The notes beneath the pieces were generated by a model. The model was not told where the DNA came from, did no database searches, and saw only the letters and a program-made list of their open reading frames with translations. From positions 1-64,000 of the forward strand of contig NZ_OY762014.1 in the NCBI RefSeq assembly GCF_963665055.1: a stretch of 64,000 bases of DNA, in the 5' to 3' direction. Positions 13,219 to 25,234 of this stretch are shown one piece after another (position 1 is the stretch's first letter; every line of letters starts with the position of its first letter). The position numbers and the translations under genes are program-made. The stretch is from an uncultured Methanobacterium sp. Lineage in GTDB: Archaea; Methanobacteriota; Methanobacteria; Methanobacteriales; Methanobacteriaceae.

Positions 13219-14652
13219 ATGACTACCAATTCACCTCAATCTCCTCCACAGCCCAACCGTAAAAAACTCTTTTTAATTGTTTTAGGTTTAATCGTGATTA
13301 TTAGTGTAACCTGTTTATTTTTAACCTATCTTAATACTCCAGGATACGCCCAAATGCCTGAAATTCATAGTAATGATAGAATCCTGGTTTTTGCTCCCCA
13401 TCCAGATGATGAATCACTTGCTGCGGGAGGTTTGATTAAAAGAGCCAGAGATTTGAATGCCACTGTTATGGTGGTGGTGATGACTGACGGGAGCAGTGCA
13501 GCCACACCAGATGAACTATCTCAGTATCTTGAAAAAAACAATAAAAGCAATTCCACTGGAATTGCGGAATTAAGATACCAGGAAACTACCAGTGCCCTGA
13601 GTAAATTGGGGGTTAATAACAGTAACATCATTTTTCTGGGTTATCCTGATACTGGCCTCAGATCTCTGTTTGAGGATTACTGGGATCCTGATAAACCATA
13701 TCAAAGCAACACACCCTTCAATCATTTCGATCATTCTCCTTACAATTTCACCTATCAACCAAATGCCACTTACACTGGATCGAATGTTGCGGAAAACTTG
13801 AAACAGATAATGACTGATTTTAAACCCACAATTATAATTGCTCCAGACGGATTGGATGAACATCATGACCACTGGGCCACCAATGCATTTGTAATGTATT
13901 CTGCAGCTGCAACCAACTTCAAAGGAACTGTCTATACCTACCTGGTTCACAAAGGAGGGACTAAATGGCCTTCACCTCCAAACTATCAGCCTTCTCTCAA
14001 TTTAACACCTCCTCAGGAACTTCAGAACCAGAATATTAACTGGATAGAGACCCCATTAACTTCGGATGAAGAAAAAGCAAAAGAAGAAGCCTTAAACTCC
14101 TATGGGCTTCCCCTTTCCCTCACCAAGGGTTATTTGAAATCTTTCATCAGAACTAATGAACTTTTCATTATTCCCCAAACAGTTAACGCCCAAATAATCA
14201 GTGCTACGAATTTTACAAAGACAGGAATGCCTTCATCTTCATTTGAAGATGTACGGTATGATTATAATACCAAAACCCTTAAAACTTCTGATGAAATGAG
14301 TTCAGTGGGAGTAACACGTGATAATGAAAACTGTTACATTGTAATAAACTCCACTCACCAAATTAATGGTGAACTTATTTACCAGTACCATTTCCGATTA
14401 CTGGAAAATGGACAGTTCAAACGTTTGGATGTTAAAGTTCAAAATGGTACTGCAGTCTATGAAAAAAAATCGGTTAACAGCCTCCAGCCTGAAAATAATG
14501 CCACAGTTGAAGTCCAGGGCAACATGTTGGTGTTAAAGCTCCCCCTGAATATTTTTAAGAATGTATCCTTTTTGATGATGAACACCGATGTCAATGATAA
14601 AAATGGGCAGTTGATGGACCTATCTTCCTGGAGAGAGCTTAAAGTAACCTGA
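13219..14652 (+). CDS. PIG-L/LmbE family deacetylase, membrane-anchored
   Basis: A 477-residue protein with an N-terminal cytoplasmic Lys-rich tail and one membrane segment (residues ~15-38), so the catalytic part faces outward. The PIG-L domain spans about 50-260, with zinc motif FAPHPDDESLAAGG (58-71) and the second histidine motif DEHHDHWATN. Family members remove the acetyl group from N-acetylglucosamine-type sugars. Residues ~320-477 form an extra beta-rich C-terminal domain I do not recognise. The gene lies between two paralogous GT-C genes that point the other way. It likely modifies a surface sugar; the substrate is not shown by sequence. Confidence 0.78.
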   Translation: MTTNSPQSPPQPNRKKLFLIVLGLIVIISVTCLFLTYLNTPGYAQMPEIHSNDRILVFAPHPDDESLAAGGLIKRARDLNATVMVVVMTDGSSAATPDELSQYLEKNNKSNSTGIAELRYQETTSALSKLGVNNSNIIFLGYPDTGLRSLFEDYWDPDKPYQSNTPFNHFDHSPYNFTYQPNATYTGSNVAENLKQIMTDFKPTIIIAPDGLDEHHDHWATNAFVMYSAAATNFKGTVYTYLVHKGGTKWPSPPNYQPSLNLTPPQELQNQNINWIETPLTSDEEKAKEEALNSYGLPLSLTKGYLKSFIRTNELFIIPQTVNAQIISATNFTKTGMPSSSFEDVRYDYNTKTLKTSDEMSSVGVTRDNENCYIVINSTHQINGELIYQYHFRLLENGQFKRLDVKVQNGTAVYEKKSVNSLQPENNATVEVQGNMLVLKLPLNIFKNVSFLMMNTDVNDKNGQLMDLSSWRELKVT

Positions 14653-14818
14653 AATATCTAACGTGAACAGAACACCTAAAGTGACCCTCATATCTATTTA
14701 GTTGATATCTGTATCTTTAGATCAATATTATGAGCATATTAATGATTAAAATTGCTTAAATATAAAAATTAATGCTATATTATGCCCAAAAATATGGAAA
14801 TTATTGGCAATAGGGAGA

Positions 14819-15054
14819 TTACTAAATAGGCAGATTACTAAATAGGCAGATTACTAAATAGGCAGATTACTAAATAAGCAGATTACTAAATAAGCAGATT
14901 ACTAAAGGGAAATTACTAAATAGGCAGATTACTAAAGGGAGATTACTAAAGGGAGATTACTAAAGGGAGATTACTAAAGGGAGATTACTAAAGGGAGATT
15001 ACTAAAGGGAGATTACTAAAGGGAGATTACTAAAGGGAGATTACTAATGGGAGA
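14819..15054. repeat. 16-unit tandem repeat array (16-bp and 14-bp units)
   Basis: Sixteen head-to-tail units: five of TTACTAAATARGCAGA, one TTACTAAAGGGAAA, one more TTACTAAATAGGCAGA, then eight identical TTACTAAAGGGAGA and a last TTACTAATGGGAGA. The lengths (6x16 + 10x14 = 236 bp) account for the block exactly. There are no spacers, so it is not CRISPR. It lies in the gap between two convergent genes. The run of eight identical units suggests recent slippage expansion. Confidence 0.95.
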
Positions 15055-15070
15055 TTAAAGTTTAATCTCC
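15050..15070. terminator. Perfect 10-bp inverted repeat after the array
   Basis: GGAGATTAAA and TTTAATCTCC face each other around a single G, which gives a 9-bp stem with a 3-base loop. It overlaps the last array unit and sits 11 bases from the stop of the minus-strand GT-C gene, downstream of both convergent genes. A terminator role is inferred from position; no long T run follows. Confidence 0.45.
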
Positions 15071-15080
15071 TTAAATCCCG

Positions 15081-16517
15081 TTATTTGTTGAAAGTGAATA
15101 TTTGATAATAGCTGTTTTTATATGCCAGTGTAGTATACGGTGGAGCATTCATACCTGAAGGGAGAACCACATATCCTACATTATCGTTTATGTAATCAGA
15201 TTGATTCATCCCACCATCAGCATACTTCTGAATATCAAGGGTATGTACTATTCCCTGACCATAACCCCCTGTTGCTACTGGTTGTCTGCTTATAGCTACT
15301 ATAAACGGATCTCTAAAGTTATAGGCTACTACCACGCTCTTTTTATCTCCGTTTTCCTGGAACCATTCGGCAATGTCCAGTTCACCATCCGAGGCCCTTA
15401 ACCATAAAAAACCACTATCAACATCAGCCAGCATGGAATATCCGATCATAACCGATGATACATATACACAGGCAATGAAAATACCATAAAATTTTTGGGA
15501 GATGTTTTTTTCGGCAATTACAGTTTTTAAGTAGTTAACTCCAACCCCGGCCATAACCACCAGTGGGAAAAGGGCAAATGTTAAAAAACGATTACTTAGG
15601 ATGGGTATTCCCAGGTAATTCAGGTTGCTAACCAGTAAAATAGATATTAAAGAGATTAATATCAGGATATCCTGCCTGGATCTCCTTTTAATCATTCCAA
15701 TAGCACCTAAAAATGCGAACAGGAGTGTTAAAACACCGAAAAATTTAGGGTAACTTAACAAGCTCACCATATATGGAGAATCTCCACCAGAATTGAAAAC
15801 AAGACCATATTTAAGTAGTAATGGTGCCCACCAGATAGATGCCACCAGGAGCGTGGAAACCAGGAAGACCAGCCAGTATTTTAAAATCGATTTATCCTTT
15901 AAACTGATTAAAATAGCGTAAATAGATGTTACCAAAACAAGAAAAGAAGCTGATAACATGTGGGTTAAAAATACCACCCCTGCAATGATACCGGATATTG
16001 AAGCATATTTATAGCTCTTATTTTTAGTGCAAAGATAAAATCCATAAATTACCAGGGGAAACAGTATGAGAGCCAGGTTTTCCGGGCCAGGTAGAATAAA
16101 TCTCTGGAAAACAACACTGAAAAATATAAAGAATCCTGCGGTAACCCCTACCAAGACACTTTCGTAAAGTTTGTATGCTACATAAGCAAAGGATAAAAAT
16201 AAGAACAGAGTTAGTACCGGTTGTAAAACCCTGGCTGCCGTGAACATGTCCCCAAAGATAAGGCCCACTGAAAGCAGTAACAAATGAAAAACAGGGGGAT
16301 AAAAAATAGGGCGCCCGTATGGTGCTGATGTTAAGGGATCCCAGTAAACCAGTCCCTGTTCCATGTAAAGTTTAGCCAGATGGACATGATAAAAAATATC
16401 TCCACCCAATGGCCACTGATACTTTAGGGTGGGAATCAGTGCTATGAAAAATGCGGCTAAAGCCGGGATCAATAGTAATAAAACAGGTTTTTCTCGTAAG
16501 ATTTGAGGATAGTTCAT
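15081..16517 (-). CDS. GT-C family membrane glycosyltransferase (paralogue 2)
   Basis: 478 residues, multiple membrane segments, with the GT-C first-loop motif WPLGGDIFYHVHLAKLY (residues ~36-52) and YGRPIFYPPVFH further on. The N-terminal 70 residues match paralogue 1 closely and the C-terminal soluble part shares the ISRQPVATGGY / VISVSRQPVSTGGY block, so both probably do related reactions on different substrates. GGTG lies before the ATG. It is convergent with the PIG-L gene and divergent from the GT2 gene. The family uses polyprenyl-phosphate sugars; the donor here is unknown. Confidence 0.7.
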   Translation of the reverse strand: MNYPQILREKPVLLLLIPALAAFFIALIPTLKYQWPLGGDIFYHVHLAKLYMEQGLVYWDPLTSAPYGRPIFYPPVFHLLLLSVGLIFGDMFTAARVLQPVLTLFLFLSFAYVAYKLYESVLVGVTAGFFIFFSVVFQRFILPGPENLALILFPLVIYGFYLCTKNKSYKYASISGIIAGVVFLTHMLSASFLVLVTSIYAILISLKDKSILKYWLVFLVSTLLVASIWWAPLLLKYGLVFNSGGDSPYMVSLLSYPKFFGVLTLLFAFLGAIGMIKRRSRQDILILISLISILLVSNLNYLGIPILSNRFLTFALFPLVVMAGVGVNYLKTVIAEKNISQKFYGIFIACVYVSSVMIGYSMLADVDSGFLWLRASDGELDIAEWFQENGDKKSVVVAYNFRDPFIVAISRQPVATGGYGQGIVHTLDIQKYADGGMNQSDYINDNVGYVVLPSGMNAPPYTTLAYKNSYYQIFTFNK

Positions 16518-16636
16518 TGGGACACCATGACTTTATATTGAATGAAAATATTTAAATTTATAATATAATATTATTGCTGACTTTGTTAATTTCAATAAAG
16601 ACTTGTTAATTACCATTAATGATTAAGGATATTTAA

Positions 16637-17314
16637 ATGAGAATCATAACTATTATTCCTGCTTACAACGAAGAAAACACTATAGCCCATGTGGTTAACG
16701 GTGTTAAAAAATATTCGGATGTTCTAGTTGTAGATGACGGATCCACTGATGAGACATCCGCACTTGCAATAAATGCAAAATCAAATGTTTTAAAACATAA
16801 AAAAAACATTGGTAAAGGTGCGGCTATTAAAACTGGACTTAAAAGTGCCATTTCAGATGATTACGATCTCATGGTTCTTCTGGATGGTGATTGTCAACAT
16901 GACCCCCGGTGCATACCCCTCCTCCTGGATGGAATGGAAGGTGTTGATCTGTTAATCGGTTCCCGTTTCCTGAACATGCCCCCACAACACATGCCCCTGC
17001 AGCGCCGTCTTTCCAATGGAATAACCACCCGGCTGATAAGATTTGTGACTGGTTACCACATCACAGATAGTCAGTGCGGTTTCAGAGTAATATCCAAAAA
17101 GGCAGCCCCATTTTTTGTTGATATACCCTACAATGATTATGTTTATGAATCAGAAGTACTTTGTCGGGCTTCAGAAAATGATCTGGTAGTGTCTGAAAGA
17201 CCCATACAGTGCATTTATGGTAATGAAAAGTCTTATGTGCGCGCAAGACATGTTGTGCATTATGTGATGTTCACCCTGCGCCTTTTAGTGCGCAAATTAC
17301 TGCGGAGGATTTGA
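16637..17314 (+). CDS. Family 2 glycosyltransferase (dolichol-phosphate sugar synthase-like)
   Basis: A 225-residue GT-A enzyme: IIPAYNEENTIAHVV at the N-terminus, VLVVDDGSTDETS as nucleotide-binding region, KNIGKGAAIKTGLK, then the metal-binding LLDGDCQHDP (residues ~80-89). It ends with a basic tail and no membrane helices, as in DPM1-type enzymes that transfer a sugar from a nucleotide donor to dolichol phosphate. AAGGAT precedes the ATG. The next gene overlaps or abuts it and encodes a flippase-like membrane protein, so the pair probably makes and moves a lipid-linked sugar for the GT-C enzymes nearby. That chain is inferred from the neighbourhood. Confidence 0.8.
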   Translation: MRIITIIPAYNEENTIAHVVNGVKKYSDVLVVDDGSTDETSALAINAKSNVLKHKKNIGKGAAIKTGLKSAISDDYDLMVLLDGDCQHDPRCIPLLLDGMEGVDLLIGSRFLNMPPQHMPLQRRLSNGITTRLIRFVTGYHITDSQCGFRVISKKAAPFFVDIPYNDYVYESEVLCRASENDLVVSERPIQCIYGNEKSYVRARHVVHYVMFTLRLLVRKLLRRI

Positions 17315-17316
17315 AT

Positions 17317-18324
17317 TTGAAAAGGTACTATGTTTTCCTGGTAAGTATCCTGTTACTGGCACTTCTAATAATCTGGATTGGCCCCCAGAAAATGTGGGAA
17401 GTTATTAAAACAGCCAATCCATGGTTAATACTACTAGCAGTCGGGGTACATCTTTTTGTGGTTTGGATCCGCTCACTACGTTGGGGTTACATCATAAATC
17501 AACCCTGGGAATTCAAGAAAAACTTCATTGTCAAGACCATCGGACTTTTTGCAGGTAACTTCACCCCTATGCGCAGCGGAGGGGAGGTTTTAAATGCTGT
17601 TGCTGGTAAAAAAATCAATGGAATAAGCCTTTCAGAAGGTTTATCAGCAGGTTTGACCGAAAGATTCTTCGATGGAGCAATAGGGGCAATTTTATTATTG
17701 ATATGTGCTTGTTTACTTCCAAAGGTAAGAATAATAGCAATTATGGGAGGTTTAGCTTCTTTTGGACTTTTAGCTGTTGTTTACCTGATAAACTGGAGAG
17801 AAGATACCAGTATCTGGATTTATAATCGTGTTCATTTCATAGTGCGATTTTTACCCATCTCTGAAGAAGTGGTGGAGAACTTATATAATAAATTCACCCA
17901 AGGGCTGCGCAGCATGATCGAGTACACTAAAACATTCAGCAGTTTCAAGAATCTGACTGTGGTCTTCGTGTTAACTGCTGCCAGCTGGCTTCTGGAATGT
18001 GTCCGTTTGTACATTGTTTTTGCTGCTTTCAATGTTAAAATTAACTTCGTGGCCATTATCATCATCTTCCTCCTGGCCAACATCATCGGAATATTATCTG
18101 CCCTACCAGGAGGTATTGGTTCCATTGAACTGTCACTCACCGGATTATTCGTGATTTTCGGAGTTCCCAGTGCAGTGGGCGGAAGTATAGCTATGGTGGA
18201 TCGTTTAGCATCCTTCTGGGTCGTCAGTGCCCTGGGAATAATATTTGCATCCTACTATGCCAAGGATATTTTGGATGAGATCAAAGGATACACCATTGGT
18301 TTGAAGTCTTCTAAACAGGATTAA
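17317..18324 (+). CDS. UPF0104/AglD-type flippase-like membrane protein
   Basis: About 335 residues with eight or so membrane segments of the lysylphosphatidylglycerol synthase transmembrane (DUF / UPF0104) family, the same module found at the C-terminus of haloarchaeal AglD. Marker segments are GLFAGNFTPMRSGGEVLNAV, GISLSEGLSAGLTERFFDG and SALPGGIGSIELSLTGLFV. There is no ATG at the start. A TTG here has GGAGG eight bases before it; another TTG six bases upstream overlaps the preceding stop but is too close to the GGAGG. The role in lipid-linked sugar handling is likely but unproven for this family. Confidence 0.78.
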   Translation: MKRYYVFLVSILLLALLIIWIGPQKMWEVIKTANPWLILLAVGVHLFVVWIRSLRWGYIINQPWEFKKNFIVKTIGLFAGNFTPMRSGGEVLNAVAGKKINGISLSEGLSAGLTERFFDGAIGAILLLICACLLPKVRIIAIMGGLASFGLLAVVYLINWREDTSIWIYNRVHFIVRFLPISEEVVENLYNKFTQGLRSMIEYTKTFSSFKNLTVVFVLTAASWLLECVRLYIVFAAFNVKINFVAIIIIFLLANIIGILSALPGGIGSIELSLTGLFVIFGVPSAVGGSIAMVDRLASFWVVSALGIIFASYYAKDILDEIKGYTIGLKSSKQD

Positions 18325-18385
18325 ACTAAAAAATATTATTTCAAACAATAAATTCCTGATAAATAAATTCATTTCAACATAAATT

Positions 18386-18417
18386 CCCCTGATTAAATAA
18401 ATCAGGGGCCTGTTTTT
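18386..18417 (+). terminator. Intrinsic-type hairpin terminator
   Basis: CCCCTGATT and AATCAGGGG form a nine-base stem with a five-base loop, followed by CCTG and five T. It lies 60 bases after the stop of the AglD-like gene and touches the stop of the convergent OB-fold gene. Confidence 0.7.
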
Positions 18418-18818
18418 CATACTACTATCTTTAATGAGCTGGCATCCTTGAGCACAACTTCCAGGCTACCCTGATATTCTGTGACTTTTCCATCAATTTT
18501 TACACGCCGGTTAATAAAGTTTTGAGGAGTAATATTGGTTTTCTGGATTTCAGATGCCACACTATCGAATATAACCACCTTTGTTTTTCCAGTTCCATCC
18601 ATCAAATCCAGGAAATAGGTTCCTCCCTTCTGGGATTGACTGACACCAGTCACCAGACCCTCAACTGAAACTTCTTTATCAAGCATTCCTCGATTCATAT
18701 CTTTAATCTGGACTGTTTGGGGCATTACATAATTGGCAGAGATTATCATTCCCACCAACCCAAAAATAGCAGTGAATAAAGCCAGCCTGAAGATTTTCTT
18801 GTCCTCCATCACAACCAC
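18417..18818 (-). CDS. Membrane-anchored OB-fold protein
   Basis: 133 residues: one N-terminal membrane segment (residues ~11-30), then an OB-fold nucleic-acid-binding-type domain with VSVEGLVTGVSQSQKGGTYF, LDLMDGTGKTKVVIFD and NRRVKIDGKVTEYQGSLEVV. The last two blocks are the typical strand pattern of tRNA_anti/OB domains. No enzyme domain is attached. Its topology puts the OB domain outside the membrane or anchored to it, so a DNA/RNA role is uncertain. Start is GTG at the upstream position or ATG nine bases later. It is convergent with the AglD-like gene. Confidence 0.65.
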   Translation of the reverse strand: MVVMEDKKIFRLALFTAIFGLVGMIISANYVMPQTVQIKDMNRGMLDKEVSVEGLVTGVSQSQKGGTYFLDLMDGTGKTKVVIFDSVASEIQKTNITPQNFINRRVKIDGKVTEYQGSLEVVLKDASSLKIVV

Positions 18819-19131
18819 AGTATTACTATTATGGGTTATTATTAATAAGTAATTGGATTATGACCTTTACCGTGAACAGAGATTGAATAGATGACCAAAA
18901 ATTAGTGGGTGACCAGAAATTAATAAATCAAAGATTAAAATGAGTACCAGAGATTAAAAATGGGTGACCAGAGATTAAATAGACAATATTAACAAGAAAA
19001 TTGGCCCATGCAAAGGATAAAATCAGTTTACTTTAGAGAATTAAAAAAAATAAGATTGAAACTTCATTAGTATCTGAAGTTTCTAATTTTGCATAATTTC
19101 TATTTTGCATAATATTTAACTGGCATATATT
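18819..19131. repeat. Gap with degenerate GACCAGAGATTAAA repeats
   Basis: No gene seen. Four to five variants of GTGACCAGAGATTAAA occur between about 18890 and 18985 (GATGACCAAAAATTAG, GGTGACCAGAAATTAA, GAGTACCAGAGATTAAA, GGTGACCAGAGATTAAA). They are a degenerate short tandem repeat, unlike any regulatory element I know. Confidence 0.6.
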
Positions 19132-20805
<1,674 letters not shown>

Positions 20806-21178
20806 TGAAATATCACCCTCAAACTCACTCAACTGTTTTCAACATGTGTAAACTTTTTACTCAGATAAAAATTATTAAGCCAATGTTATTTAAATTTACA
20901 ATTTTTTTCAGGAGATTTTTTAATAAATAATTCCCGGATATTCTAGATGTATCAATACACTTGAGTTTCTGTTGAAGAATTTCATTATAGCAGTACAGAT
21001 AAATTCCATTAGAATAAATTCATGAGCAGAGTTAGAAGTCCTTAAAAAGATCCAGAATACCCCATATAGAAATTTAGAGCAGATATAACGAGATTTAAAA
21101 TAAAAGTTATAGAGAATCCAAAAAAACCTAAATGAACTCATCTCTAAATGAACTCTCTAAACTAAAACAATTTATATG
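20806..21178. other. AT-rich gap
   Basis: No gene, RNA or repeat recognised. The short minus-strand frame inside it lacks a ribosome site and resembles no family. Confidence 0.4.
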
Positions 21179-22597
<1,419 letters not shown>

Positions 22598-22931
22598 AAC
22601 ATCCCACAGAGTATTATTTATTAAGATTTCAGATATTATTGGTATAGATCAATCACATTTATAGTTATTTTTAATTTACCAATGACTCTTTTTTTATTTT
22701 TATAAAACTAAATTTACATTTTTAAAATAAAAAGATTTGGGACAAAAATGCCCAAAAAGGGTTTTTTTGGTTGAGATTTGGCGGGAAACAAGCAAAAATT
22801 GATGAAAATCTTTTTAATTAATTAAAAATTAGGAAAAATTCGTATTAGTATGGAAAATTTGTGGATAGTAAAAAGTAGTTAGAAAAAATAGGGAATAGTT
22901 AGAAAAAATAGGGGAAAAAATAAACCCTGAA
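22598..22931. other. AT-rich gap with a 21-bp near-duplicate
   Basis: No gene seen. AGTTAGAAAAAATAGGG occurs twice in tandem between about 22876 and 22914, next to the stop of the DUF1724 regulator. Confidence 0.45.
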
Positions 22932-23786
22932 TTATTTTTCTATGGCCAGGATCTTTTCATGCAGTTCCAGTGCTCCCACTTTAACTGGAGTAGACTTCTG
23001 GAAGTAATGATCAAATAACCGGTTACCCCATGAAATAGCTTCTTCACCATGACTGATTAAAGAAATATTCAGATCATAAGCTCCGTCAGCTGAAAAAAGA
23101 CCCAGGGCAATGAAGTTGTCCCCGGTGGTCAGGGAGATCTTCACATCTTCATCTGTTTCCATTAGTTGCAGTTTACCATTACTGATCCATTTTTCCAGTT
23201 TTTCTTTCCCGACATTTTCCACTAATTTATCAATGATTCCTTCCGTCATGATAAGCTCAACTTTACCATCCTTTTCCAGAGTTTCCAGGAAAATTTTGAT
23301 ACTTGATGGGTTATAAACCGAGGTGAGTTGTTTAAAGTTTTTACTTTTAGATAAGAATTCTGATAAAACTTCCTGTGGCCTCATGATATTGGTGCTGGTA
23401 GATTTCACTATAACTGATTTTTCCAGACAACCTATGTCTTTGAAAAGTTCTGGGGGAATACAGCTGATATCATGGTTTAAGAACAGACCTTCACATAGAT
23501 TCAGGGAATAGAAAGACCTCATAACATCAATTAATTTGTTAGCCACAACTTCTCCAGTCTGTGATAGAGAGTAGTGTCCGGATTCTCGGAAAATGAAATT
23601 TTTCTGTTCCAGTTGATTCATTCCATGTAGAATAGTAGATGAACTTAGATGGATCTCCTTACGTAAATCCGCTAAATTCTTAGATCCACTTATTAAACTA
23701 ATTAATATCTTAGCCCGCACATCTGAGGCTATAAAAAACTTCATATCATCTTTAACTTGCTCGTAGAGTTCAAACATGTAGTCCAT
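22932..23786 (-). CDS. Winged-helix regulator with DUF1724 domain
   Basis: 284 residues. Residues ~15-80 are an ArsR-like winged helix (DVRAKILISLISGSKNLADL, then LSSSTILHGMNQLEQKNFIF). Residues ~110-280 form the DUF1724 domain common in methanogen regulators, the same family as the filament/methanogenesis regulator FilR1. No membrane segment. The ATG chosen has GGTGG just upstream; a longer frame begins 14 codons earlier without a ribosome site. Its target and ligand are unknown. It is flanked by the receiver-kinase gene downstream and the thiol-reductase pair upstream, all on the minus strand but with long gaps. Confidence 0.8.
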   Translation of the reverse strand: MDYMFELYEQVKDDMKFFIASDVRAKILISLISGSKNLADLRKEIHLSSSTILHGMNQLEQKNFIFRESGHYSLSQTGEVVANKLIDVMRSFYSLNLCEGLFLNHDISCIPPELFKDIGCLEKSVIVKSTSTNIMRPQEVLSEFLSKSKNFKQLTSVYNPSSIKIFLETLEKDGKVELIMTEGIIDKLVENVGKEKLEKWISNGKLQLMETDEDVKISLTTGDNFIALGLFSADGAYDLNISLISHGEEAISWGNRLFDHYFQKSTPVKVGALELHEKILAIEK

Positions 23787-24054
23787 TTCACTTCCACCTT
23801 TTTTTGGTAAGGGGATTTTAATTATCAATTTATGATTTTATTCAATGATTTCATTGTTGATTTTTATGACCTTAATTTAAGTTGCTTAATCATATGAGTA
23901 TTAGAGATTAATAAATATTCCCTTAACCTGTACTATTTAAAGATGGTTAATAAGGGGTAAAATTGATTGTTAAAAACTATAGCAAAAAAATTATAGAAAA
24001 AAAGAGTTTATAAAAAATGGATAAAGGCTAAATGTTTATTAATTAACATTTATC

Positions 24055-24564
24055 TTAAATAAACCTTTCAAACCTTTCTTTTCCTGCTTTACATATGGGA
24101 CATGTTTCCGGGGGTTCTTCACGAGCACACAGATACCCGCAAACCCTACATCTCCACACTGGTAAGGGAAGAGAGCTTAATGTTTGTTCTTGTGCGGTTT
24201 GTTTAGCTGATTGTCTTTGGCTGGGCCCTGGTCTTCTCTCAGGTATGGAAGTTAACTTTTTTTCTCCATGGAGGACTTCACTGGAAATGTACAGTCCACA
24301 GTAGCATGCTCCAAATTCATCAAGGTCTGGATCACGATAATCACAGGGACAGATTATATCCAGGTCTTCTTCCTTAATTCCTGATGCCAGACGGCAGGGA
24401 CAGGCCCCGTAACCATAACGATCCTGGTTTATGAGGATGCTTTCCAAAAGTTCCTTGGTGAAGGCTTCATCCGGATTCAAATGATAACCAAAAGCCTCTG
24501 CTTCTTCTTTGGATTTCTCGTAAAACCTGTTTACATCATCTGCAGTGATGTTATTAGGGTTCAT
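24055..24564 (-). CDS. Ferredoxin:disulfide reductase (FTR catalytic domain fused to rubredoxin)
   Basis: 169 residues. Residues ~30-95 are the catalytic subunit type of ferredoxin:thioredoxin reductase with six cysteines in ACPCRLASG, IICPCDYRDP and GACYCGLYIS (CPC-x14-CPC-x12-CYC); these hold the [4Fe-4S] cluster and active disulfide. After a Gln/Ser-rich linker (~108-132) comes a rubredoxin-like domain with CRVCGYLC and CPICKAG. The same fusion is known as ferredoxin:disulfide reductase in Methanosarcina. It should use reduced ferredoxin to reduce a protein disulfide. Its start overlaps the stop of the glutaredoxin-like gene by four bases, so that protein is the probable partner. Confidence 0.88.
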   Translation of the reverse strand: MNPNNITADDVNRFYEKSKEEAEAFGYHLNPDEAFTKELLESILINQDRYGYGACPCRLASGIKEEDLDIICPCDYRDPDLDEFGACYCGLYISSEVLHGEKKLTSIPERRPGPSQRQSAKQTAQEQTLSSLPLPVWRCRVCGYLCAREEPPETCPICKAGKERFERFI

Positions 24565-24839
24565 CCCAAGATCTCCCTCACTTTATCTTCATTGAATCCC
24601 ACAATGGTTTCCTTATCATCTATGACCAGGGTAGGAAATGAAAGTTGAGAGTTCCACTTTTCCACCTGCTGGATTATTTCCTGTCTTTCTTTTCCTTCCA
24701 GAAGATCCACATAGATATAATCGTATTCCACTCCTAGATCCTCCAGGAGCATTCTAGTTTTTTTACACCATCCACAGGTACTTAAAGCAAAAAGGACTGT
24801 TTTACCTTTGTTTTCACCATCAACATGTTGCATTGGCAT
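24561..24839 (-). CDS. Glutaredoxin-like protein (CGWC)
   Basis: 92 residues of glutaredoxin fold: LFALSTCGWCKKTRMLLEDL holds the active-site Cys-Gly-Trp-Cys, SFPTLVIDDKETIVGFN holds the cis-proline. It has Gly-Trp between the cysteines in place of the classical Pro-Tyr, as in methanogen redoxins that are reduced by ferredoxin- or F420-linked enzymes and not by glutathione. GGAGG precedes the ATG. Translational overlap with the ferredoxin:disulfide reductase gene implies a two-protein thiol redox module. Confidence 0.87.
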   Translation of the reverse strand: MPMQHVDGENKGKTVLFALSTCGWCKKTRMLLEDLGVEYDYIYVDLLEGKERQEIIQQVEKWNSQLSFPTLVIDDKETIVGFNEDKVREILG

Positions 24840-25234
24840 TTTGATTTCCTCCTTTTTAGAATATTACGGTTCTAGATGAGAATTCCATCATTTCTAATGA
24901 GAATACTCGCATTTCCAGATATGACAACATTCCAGACAACATTCTGTACATGACAAAGTTCCGGATGAGAATACAACAACATTCTAGATCATTCCCAGAA
25001 AAATCATTTCCAGATAAAGATTATCTCCAGATTATGTTAACCTCATCATCGGATTATTTGACAATGATTGATCATAATTCCATCTTTTATTATGTTACAT
25101 CTTGTATTAATAAACTGGTAATAAAAAAATAGGTGGGATTTATCATATAATCCCTTAACAGGTTATCCCCCTGTTTTAACTATCTGTACCATACTTTGGG
25201 ATTGATTTATCCACATTATACAGATTATTTGAGG
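24840..25234. repeat. Gap with degenerate CCAGATGAGAATAC repeats
   Basis: No gene supported. Between about 24868 and 25035 variants of TTCTAGATGAGAAT / TTCCAGATATGACAACATT / TTCCGGATGAGAATACAAC recur at least six times. It lies upstream of the glutaredoxin gene (minus strand) and downstream of thiC; no TPP riboswitch-like core was recognised. Confidence 0.5.

Noticed and set aside
14819..15054. CRISPR array
   Set aside because: Units are 14-16 bp and contiguous with no spacers; it is a simple tandem repeat.
24840..25234. TPP riboswitch near thiC
   Set aside because: The gap is downstream of thiC on its strand, and no conserved TPP-aptamer core was recognised.
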